NCBI GenBank assembly: GCA_024279935.1
Contig: JAJRQZ010000053.1
Location: forward strand, 1 to 40,627
DNA from: Bacteroidota bacterium
GTDB lineage: Bacteria > Bacteroidota > Bacteroidia > Bacteroidales > F082
Length of the DNA stretch: 40,627 nucleotides
Direction: 5' to 3'
A program made the translations under genes and the position numbers. The notes beneath the pieces are model-generated. The model was not told where the DNA came from and searched no databases. It was given only the letters and a program-made list of their open reading frames with translations. The first letter of the stretch is position 1; the number at the start of each line of letters is the position of its first letter. Positions 35,366-40,627 of this stretch are shown in pieces.

Positions 35366-36787
35366 CTACAACTGTTTTATCTCGTTCACCAAAGCCTGGA
35401 TGCTGTCTTTGGCATTGCCGAACAGCATACGTGTTTTGTCGTTGAAAAACAGGAAGTTCTCAATGCCTGCATATCCTTTTCCCATTCCTCGTTTCATCAC
35501 GATAATGTTTTTCGATTCGTGTGCGTTGATAATCGGCATACCATAAATAGGGCTTGACGGGTCGTCGAGTGCGGCGGGGTTTACAACATCGTTGGCCCCG
35601 ATAACAATTGTTACGTCGGTATTCGGAAGGCTCGGGTTGATAGTGTCCATTTCAACTAACTTTGTATATGGCACATCGGCCTCGGCCAAGAGGACATTCA
35701 TGTGTCCCGGCATCCGTCCGGCAACGGGATGGATAGCGAATTTAACATCCACACCCTTGTCTTCCAGTAATTTAACCAGGTCGTTGCAAGCGTATTGCGC
35801 CTGTGCCACGGCAAGTCCGTAGCCGGGTACAATAACGACGGTTTGTGAATAGCTCAATAAAACCGAAGCATCGCTGAGCGTGATTTCCTTGATGTTGCCA
35901 TGTTCTTTATCGGCTGCGGCGCCACCTCCCCCAAAAGAGCCTATTATAACGTTAAGCAAGGAGCGGTTCATGGCTTTGGTCATCAGGATTGTTAGAATGG
36001 AACCTGCGGATCCCACAAAAATACCACCTAAGATCATGGCTTGGTTATGATAGATAAAACCGGCCATGGCAGCAGCAATTCCCGTTAAGGAATTCAACAG
36101 AGAGATGACGACCGGCATATCGGCGCCTCCAATGGGCATGACGAACATTATTCCGTAGATTAATGCGATTGCAAGTAGGGCATAGGCCAGGGCTGATTGT
36201 GTTGAAGCATCCAGATCGTAAGCAAGCATAAAATAAATCAATGCTATGGTTATCACCATCAGCACCATATTGAAATATTTCACCCATCCAGCGAAGATGT
36301 CGCCGATTTTTCCGTCAAGTTTTCCATATGCGATCATGGAGCCGGAAAAGGCTATGGCACCTATCACCAAGCCTAAAAGCGTAACTAACGCACTGGTGTT
36401 GTTGGGGTTGGAATATTCCATAAGTGCAACCAAGGCTGATGCGGCACCTCCTGTGGCATTAAAGAACGAAACCAGCTGGGGCATGGCCGTCATCTTTATC
36501 CTCCTGGCGATAATTGTCCCAAGTATTGACCCGAAGATTATGGCCACTACGATTATTATCCCATTATTTAAAGATATTAACGAACCATCATCCCCGCGAT
36601 GGAGCAAAAGTGTCGTTATCATTGCCAGGCCCATTCCGCCGGCTGCCCAGAAATTCCCTTTACGGGCCGACTCGGGATGGCTCATTAATTTTAGTCCTAT
36701 AACAAATAATACCGCGGCGACCAAATAGCTTATCTCCAAAAAAACATCGCCGGTGCTAACTCCTAAATCCTGTAAACTTGTGTTCAT
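35366..36787 (-). CDS. pntB: NAD(P) transhydrogenase beta subunit
   Basis: Membrane subunit of the proton-translocating transhydrogenase that moves hydride between NADH and NADP+ using the proton gradient. The 473-residue protein has about nine hydrophobic segments in its first 280 residues, then the NADP(H)-binding domain III with VIVPGYGLAVAQAQYA, HPVAGRMPGHMNVLLAEA, IGANDVVNPAA and KRGMGKGYAG. It is complete. It is the last gene of a pntAA-pntAB-pntB operon; the ATG comes three bases after the stop of the middle gene. Confidence 0.97.
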   Translation of the reverse strand: MNTSLQDLGVSTGDVFLEISYLVAAVLFVIGLKLMSHPESARKGNFWAAGGMGLAMITTLLLHRGDDGSLISLNNGIIIVVAIIFGSILGTIIARRIKMTAMPQLVSFFNATGGAASALVALMEYSNPNNTSALVTLLGLVIGAIAFSGSMIAYGKLDGKIGDIFAGWVKYFNMVLMVITIALIYFMLAYDLDASTQSALAYALLAIALIYGIMFVMPIGGADMPVVISLLNSLTGIAAAMAGFIYHNQAMILGGIFVGSAGSILTILMTKAMNRSLLNVIIGSFGGGGAAADKEHGNIKEITLSDASVLLSYSQTVVIVPGYGLAVAQAQYACNDLVKLLEDKGVDVKFAIHPVAGRMPGHMNVLLAEADVPYTKLVEMDTINPSLPNTDVTIVIGANDVVNPAALDDPSSPIYGMPIINAHESKNIIVMKRGMGKGYAGIENFLFFNDKTRMLFGNAKDSIQALVNEIKQL

Positions 36788-36789
36788 GG

Positions 36790-37107
36790 CTAATTTTTCT
36801 TTTTCTTTTTAAACATTTCGAGCATACGGTCGGTAACCACGAAACCACCAACAACATTTAGTGTTCCGAGTATAACGGCAAAAACCCCTAGTATCAGATT
36901 TAAACTTATGCCTTCCAGGCTGCTGTGGCCCAGGAGTATAATGCCTCCAATAATAATTACCCCTGAAATGGCATTGGCGCCCGACATCAAAGGTGTGTGC
37001 AAAACAGAAGGCACATTGGATATCACTTCAACACCCAGGAAAATTGAAAGGGTGATGATGAAAATGGCCTCTTTGTTTTGGTAGAAATAAACAAGAAAAT
37101 CTTCCAT
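36790..37107 (-). CDS. pntAB: NAD(P) transhydrogenase alpha-2 subunit (membrane part)
   Basis: A 105-residue membrane protein with three or four hydrophobic segments. It matches the C-terminal membrane part of PntA, which is a separate polypeptide in three-subunit transhydrogenases. The wording SNVPSVLHTPLMSGANAISG and GTLNVVGGFVVTDRMLEMF is typical. The gene lies six bases after pntAA and two bases before pntB, so the three are one operon. Confidence 0.95.
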   Translation of the reverse strand: MEDFLVYFYQNKEAIFIITLSIFLGVEVISNVPSVLHTPLMSGANAISGVIIIGGIILLGHSSLEGISLNLILGVFAVILGTLNVVGGFVVTDRMLEMFKKKKKN

Positions 37108-37113
37108 TTTATT

Positions 37114-38250
37114 TTAATTTTTTTTATTCGAATAAATTGATTTTAGCCTTGGGCTGATGATCTCGCCGGCATGTGTTATGCAGGTTCCCTGAAGTATCTC
37201 GTCTTCAAGGTTCAGCTTTATGTTTCCTTCGTCGTCGAGCAATACTTTAAGTAAGTTGATGAGGTTGTTGCCGTACATCCTGCTGGCGTCGTTTGGCATG
37301 TCCGACGGGTAATCGGATTTCCCGATGATCTTCACTCCTTCCTTGACTACCGTTTTGCCGTTCTCGGTAAGTTCGCAATTACCACCTGTGGAGGCAGCAA
37401 GGTCAACTATCACCGAACCTGCTTTCATGGCTTCAACGGTATGCTTCTCAATGAGCAGGGGAGCAGCCCTGCCGGGTATCTGTGCGGTACAGATCAGTAT
37501 GTTCGATTTTGCCGCATGATCGTGTATGAGCTGTTTTTGCTTTTGCTTGAACTCATCGGTCTGCTCCACGGCATAGCCGCCTGCGGCTGCATCTTCGGTT
37601 GCGCCTTCAACTTCGACAAATTTGCCGCCAAGGCTCTCAACCTGTTCTTTTACCGCCGACCGAACATCGAAAACCTCAACCACGGCACCGAGTTTCCGGG
37701 CAATGGCAATTGCTTGCAGGCCAGCCACTCCTGCCCCGAGGATCAGCACTTTTGCCGGGCGTATAGTGCCTGCGGCAGTCATGAACATGGGCATGAAATT
37801 AGGCAAGTTGAAGGCTGCGTCAAGTACGGCCTTATAGCCTGCAATTGTTGCCATCGACGATAATACGTCCATGGCCTGCCCCCTTGTCGTTCGCGGAATC
37901 ATGTCCATGCTGAATGCGGTTATTTTATTATCCACAAGAAAATCAATGGTCTCTTTTTCCGCCAAAGGATTGAAAACGCTTATGATTATGGTTGATTCAG
38001 GTAGCTTTGACAAGACTTCCCTGCCGGGGGCATTTATCGATAAGATAATATTGCTCCTTTTTAAAATGTTTTCAATGTCAGCTTCTTCGGCACCAGCACT
38101 TTTATATTCATCATCAGTGGCAAAAGCCCTGCTGCCGGACCCTTTTTCAAACAAAACCGATGATTTTAAGTTCCCCAATGATTTTACTCCTTCGGGAAGA
38201 AGGCTTACACGATTCTCAAAATCAGCCTCTTTTAAGACTCCGACTATCAT
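37114..38250 (-). CDS. pntAA: NAD(P) transhydrogenase alpha-1 subunit (NAD-binding)
   Basis: The soluble NAD(H)-binding domain I of the transhydrogenase, 378 residues. It shows the dI loop TTRGQAMDVLSSMATIAGYKAVL near residue 120 (the family usually reads R-AQ-MD-LSS here), the Rossmann motif ILGAGVAGLQAIAIARKLGA near residue 170, and CTAQIPGRAAPLL. The split of alpha into two genes follows the Rhodospirillum-type arrangement. It is the first gene of the operon. The complex would supply NADPH from the membrane proton gradient. Confidence 0.96.
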   Translation of the reverse strand: MIVGVLKEADFENRVSLLPEGVKSLGNLKSSVLFEKGSGSRAFATDDEYKSAGAEEADIENILKRSNIILSINAPGREVLSKLPESTIIISVFNPLAEKETIDFLVDNKITAFSMDMIPRTTRGQAMDVLSSMATIAGYKAVLDAAFNLPNFMPMFMTAAGTIRPAKVLILGAGVAGLQAIAIARKLGAVVEVFDVRSAVKEQVESLGGKFVEVEGATEDAAAGGYAVEQTDEFKQKQKQLIHDHAAKSNILICTAQIPGRAAPLLIEKHTVEAMKAGSVIVDLAASTGGNCELTENGKTVVKEGVKIIGKSDYPSDMPNDASRMYGNNLINLLKVLLDDEGNIKLNLEDEILQGTCITHAGEIISPRLKSIYSNKKN

Positions 38251-38342
38251 TTAGTATATTTTTTTATTTTGAAACAATTAAATATTTTATTTCGTAAAAT
38301 TAAAAAATTTATTTGAAGTTATTCTAAATAAAGAAAAAATAA

Positions 38343-38350
38343 TATTTTTG
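38343..38350 (+). promoter_or_regulatory. -7 promoter element of the SlyD-like gene
   Basis: TATTTTTG matches TAnnTTTG and lies 20 bases before the ATG at 38371. It sits in the divergent region shared with the pnt operon. Confidence 0.55.
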
Positions 38351-38370
38351 CGGCTCGAAATATAGATATC

Positions 38371-38973
38371 ATGGTTATAAATAAAAATACAGTTGCTACT
38401 TTGGTTTACAGCATACACCTCAACGATGTTTACGGAGAAGTAATAGAGAACTCACAAAACGAGCCGAAGGATATGGTCTTTGGTTGTGACAGGATGCTCA
38501 GCGGTTTTGAAAGCAACTTGATGGGCTTGGAGGCCAATAGCGAGTTCAAGTTCAACATTTCCCCTGCCGAAGCCTTTGGTGATCAGAGGGAGGAAATGCT
38601 AGTTGATGTCCCGAAATCGGCCTTCATGGTTAATGGAACCTTAAGGGAAGACTTAATCTTTCTGGGAAATACCATCAGCATGATGGACAATAGTGGTAAT
38701 CCTTTGAAGGGAAAAGTAACAGAGATAGGGGACGAGACGGTTCGCATGGATTTTAATCATCCATTGGCTGGCGAAGGACTTTATGTTTTTGGCAAGGTCT
38801 TAAACGTAAGGGAAGTTACACCTGAAGATCTAGAACCGAAAAACAGTTGCGGCTCTGGAGCTTGCGGTTGCTCGTCTGGAGAAGGCTCAGGGGATTCCTG
38901 TGGCTGCTCAGCAGAAAAAGAAACCGTAGAGGCAGAGGACGGCGGATGTTGCGGTGGTGGCTGCGGCTGCTAG
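38371..38973 (+). CDS. SlyD-like FKBP peptidyl-prolyl isomerase with nine-cysteine tail
   Basis: A 200-residue cytosolic FKBP-type prolyl isomerase. The catalytic part (about 1-145) opens with VATLVYSIHLNDVYGEVIE and has the GFESNLMGLEAN and ISPAEAFGDQRE stretches typical of SlyD-like FKBPs with an insert-in-flap chaperone domain. The tail (about 152-200) is rich in glycine, serine and cysteine: three groups (CGSGACGC, CGC, CCGGGCGC) carry nine cysteines in all. SlyD proteins have histidine- or cysteine-rich tails that bind nickel or zinc, so metal handling is likely, but an all-cysteine tail without histidine is less usual. It is divergent from pntAA. Confidence 0.92.
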   Translation: MVINKNTVATLVYSIHLNDVYGEVIENSQNEPKDMVFGCDRMLSGFESNLMGLEANSEFKFNISPAEAFGDQREEMLVDVPKSAFMVNGTLREDLIFLGNTISMMDNSGNPLKGKVTEIGDETVRMDFNHPLAGEGLYVFGKVLNVREVTPEDLEPKNSCGSGACGCSSGEGSGDSCGCSAEKETVEAEDGGCCGGGCGC

Positions 38974-39010
38974 CAAATGCTAGCGAAGGTTTTGCGTTTT
39001 CAGGCAAAAC
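38969..39010. terminator. Two small hairpins between convergent genes
   Basis: GCTAGC arms (38969-38974 and 38979-38984) with an AAAT loop include the SlyD-like stop codon. A second stem (38989-38995 with 39004-39010) follows, reaching into the end of the epimerase gene. Neither has a T tract on either strand. Confidence 0.35.
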
Positions 39011-39977
39011 GACGATAAGGATCAGATTTATGTAGGAAATACCTGATTATTACCGGCCTGAATATCGATGCCAGAATAGGTTTGGTTTTTCCCAGTCCGT
39101 TCTTGAAGTGGGAATAATAATCGTCGATGCTGTCTCTTTGGAAGCCGAGGATGTCATTTAATTCGTGCGAGTCCTTATAGTACCCGCAATGAAAATCAGC
39201 CTTGGCAAATGCAGCGTCAGGAAAGGCGTTTTTGCCCAATCCGCTGTTCGTCAAACATGTCCCCAAAAAGTCGCGATAAGTTACGCGGCATTTTTCGCCG
39301 CCGCTAAGGTTGAAGATTTTTTTGTTTAGCCTCCCGCTGTTTTCAATCGCTTGTACCAAGGCGTAAGCAGTGTCCCGTGTGGTACAGATTTCCATTTTTG
39401 TTTCCAGTGGCATGTGGAACATCAAGGGGTCGAATTTCTGCCGCGGGTGCATAATGGCCGTCAAACGGAAAATGCTCCAGTTTAAGCTGCAGGCTTCAAT
39501 TATTTTTTCGGCCTTGATTTTGGTCTTGGCATACTCATCTCCCCGGCTTGCTTTTACCTTGTCCCCGACTTTTATCCATGGATTGTTAAGCCTGTCGCCA
39601 TAAACGGCTACCGATGAGGAATATAGAAAAAACGCTTCAGGCGAAAACTTTTCTGTTGACTCGATGAGGTTCGTGGTGCCACCCAGGTTTACTTGCTCGG
39701 TGAGTTCAGGTTCGGCATCGGCCAGTGGGGGTATCACGGCAGCCAGGTGGATCACGAAGTCGATATTTTTCGCAATGGCATCCGTTGTTTTTTTGTCCCT
39801 TATGTCGCCATAAAATACCTTGGCCCTGTTTTCGAGTTTTTTTAATAATCTATGATGTTTCCTGCTGTTCTTGGCCAGGACTGTTGTCTCGTATAGGTCG
39901 TTGTGGCGGATCAATTCCTTAAGGGTCTCGAAACCGACAGCACCCGCGCCTCCTGTTAGTAATATTCTTTTTTTCAA
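39000..39977 (-). CDS. NAD-dependent epimerase/dehydratase (extended SDR)
   Basis: A 325-residue extended short-chain dehydrogenase. The N-terminal nucleotide motif is TGGAGAVGF. GDIRD and LAAVIPP follow, then YSSSVAVYGD, with the catalytic pair YAKTK near residue 150. This group includes sugar-nucleotide epimerases and 3-beta-hydroxysteroid-type reductases, and the substrate cannot be told. It has no polysaccharide genes around it. A hairpin separates it from the upstream exported protein gene, so it probably has its own promoter, which I could not identify. Confidence 0.87.
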   Translation of the reverse strand: MKKRILLTGGAGAVGFETLKELIRHNDLYETTVLAKNSRKHHRLLKKLENRAKVFYGDIRDKKTTDAIAKNIDFVIHLAAVIPPLADAEPELTEQVNLGGTTNLIESTEKFSPEAFFLYSSSVAVYGDRLNNPWIKVGDKVKASRGDEYAKTKIKAEKIIEACSLNWSIFRLTAIMHPRQKFDPLMFHMPLETKMEICTTRDTAYALVQAIENSGRLNKKIFNLSGGEKCRVTYRDFLGTCLTNSGLGKNAFPDAAFAKADFHCGYYKDSHELNDILGFQRDSIDDYYSHFKNGLGKTKPILASIFRPVIIRYFLHKSDPYRRFA

Positions 39978-39995
39978 TATATTGCTAAATAAAAT

Positions 39996-40015
39996 GAGCC
40001 GCCTTTAGGCAGCTC
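39996..40015 (-). terminator. Hairpin between the exported protein gene and the epimerase gene
   Basis: GAGC-x-GCC and GGC-x-GCTC arms around a TTTA loop form a stem with one mismatch. On the minus strand it is followed by ATTTTATTT, so it can terminate the upstream gene. Confidence 0.55.
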
Positions 40016-40026
40016 CTGATTTTTTG

Positions 40027-40485
40027 TTACTCTATCAAAGGTATCTCCAAAGCAATTTGTGCATTGATCAATGCCTCTATCTTGTTTTCTGTTTGAAAGT
40101 ATCTGGCAACGGTTTTGCCGCTGAGCACTTTTTTGAATTTTTTGAAGTAAGTGGTTTTCAACTTCAACAATTCTTTTTCGATAGCCATGTTTTCCGACCA
40201 AAGCTCTATTGCTTTCTCGTCCGTGAGGTTCTCGAAATTCTTGGCATATTCCAATACCAGTTCATAAAGCTTGGTGTCAAGTTTATATAATTTCCCATTG
40301 TACTCGTTATATAAGGGCCAAAAAACAGTTGATTCGGCTTCGCTAAGCTGCATCGCATCGGCAACGGCTGCTTTTTTCTCGGTTTTAAGCGCTGTGCGCT
40401 GAACCTCGATGAAGTCGTTTGTAGTTTGTGCAAGGATAATCCCTGATATAAATACCAGGGAAAGGCATAGAACATTTTTTTTCAT
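40027..40485 (-). CDS. Small exported helical protein of unknown function
   Basis: A 152-residue protein with a signal peptide (1-20, ending IILAQ) and a mature part that is almost all helix and highly charged (KTEKKAAVADAMQLSEAES, ELWSENMAIEKELLKLKTTY). The general form recalls periplasmic Spy/CpxP-like stress chaperones or sensors, which Bacteroidota carry in many variants. No LTxxQ motif is clearly present, so the family is not assigned. The gene stands alone, with an unusual hairpin element at its upstream side. Confidence 0.75.
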   Translation of the reverse strand: MKKNVLCLSLVFISGIILAQTTNDFIEVQRTALKTEKKAAVADAMQLSEAESTVFWPLYNEYNGKLYKLDTKLYELVLEYAKNFENLTDEKAIELWSENMAIEKELLKLKTTYFKKFKKVLSGKTVARYFQTENKIEALINAQIALEIPLIE

Positions 40486-40532
40486 GTGTTTATAATTTTG
40501 TAATTAATTGTCATCTAGCATATTGTGTTTAT

Positions 40533-40608
40533 CATCGGATTAAGCGGATTAAGCGGATTTTAGTTTTTCGCAAGCGAAAAACATCCGTTAAACCCGCTTA
40601 ATCCGATG
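40533..40608. repeat. Composite long hairpin with tandem GGATTAAGC repeat
   Basis: Outer arms of 26 bases (40533-40558 and 40583-40608) pair with three mismatches. Inside them a perfect 9-base stem (40563-40571 and 40574-40582) has a two-base turn, so about 76 bases can fold into one long cruciform. The left arm contains GGATTAAGC twice in tandem. No protein is encoded. It resembles REP-like or small non-autonomous elements found between Bacteroidota genes. Confidence 0.75.
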
Positions 40609-40627
40609 GATGTATTTTTGCATAATA

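Noticed and set aside
1-40627. tRNA, rRNA, CRISPR, toxin-antitoxin or restriction systems, prophage or IS genes
   Set aside because: No cloverleaf, repeat-spacer pattern, or characteristic protein motif of these was seen on either strand.

Overview
This window reads as a chromosomal segment of a Bacteroidota bacterium, most likely of the order Bacteroidales or Marinilabiliales. Four proteins carry type IX secretion (T9SS) type A sorting domains and one carries a type B (gliding-motility-associated) sorting domain. Thirteen genes are preceded by the Bacteroidota promoter -7 element TAnnTTTG. A DUF2795 acidic protein, a TonB-dependent receptor with a carboxypeptidase-like N-terminal domain, and the scarcity of Shine-Dalgarno sequences all fit. 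No tRNA, rRNA, CRISPR array, insertion sequence or prophage gene was seen, and every gene I call has an intact frame. No gap between genes exceeds about 260 bases.

Left part (1 to 6.7 kb, all +): an inverted-repeat element, then hpt (purine salvage), a double-length tandem adenylate kinase, leucyl aminopeptidase, a lipoprotein and dnaK. From 6.9 to 14.8 kb, three secreted proteins follow: a 1490-residue multi-modular T9SS cargo made almost wholly of binding-type domains, a smaller cargo sharing its jelly-roll module, and a secreted protein of unknown family with a TTG start. From 15 to 17.5 kb come a SAM methyltransferase with an unusual leader, an orphan MacB/LolD-type ABC ATPase, a PduO-type cobalamin adenosyltransferase and the DUF2795 protein.

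Middle part (17.5 to 23.2 kb) is a mixed-strand housekeeping block: alpha/beta hydrolase, nitroreductase, queuosine-precursor transporter, thioredoxin (CQPC active site), pdxJ, dtd, an RluA-type pseudouridine synthase and panB.

Right part (23.3 to 40.6 kb): a TonB-dependent receptor converges on a 927-residue type B T9SS cargo. Divergent from that cargo is a sigma-70-like factor with a G9 tract in its 13th to 16th codons and a long region between its sigma domains. It is followed by two T9SS type A cargos, a 12-box BNR repeat protein and an MXAN_6640-like HEFFH metalloprotease, which may form a sigma-led secretion island. The window then has a three-gene proton-translocating transhydrogenase operon (pntAA, pntAB, pntB), a SlyD-like FKBP isomerase with a nine-cysteine tail, an NAD-dependent epimerase, a small exported protein, and a long composite hairpin at the right end.

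The best candidates for something new are the tandem adenylate kinase with an eroded second active site, the sigma factor with a slippery G tract next to secreted cargo, and the methyltransferase leader with two tiny ORFs and a Shine-Dalgarno in a hairpin loop. I did not find a clear, complete, previously undescribed multi-gene system.
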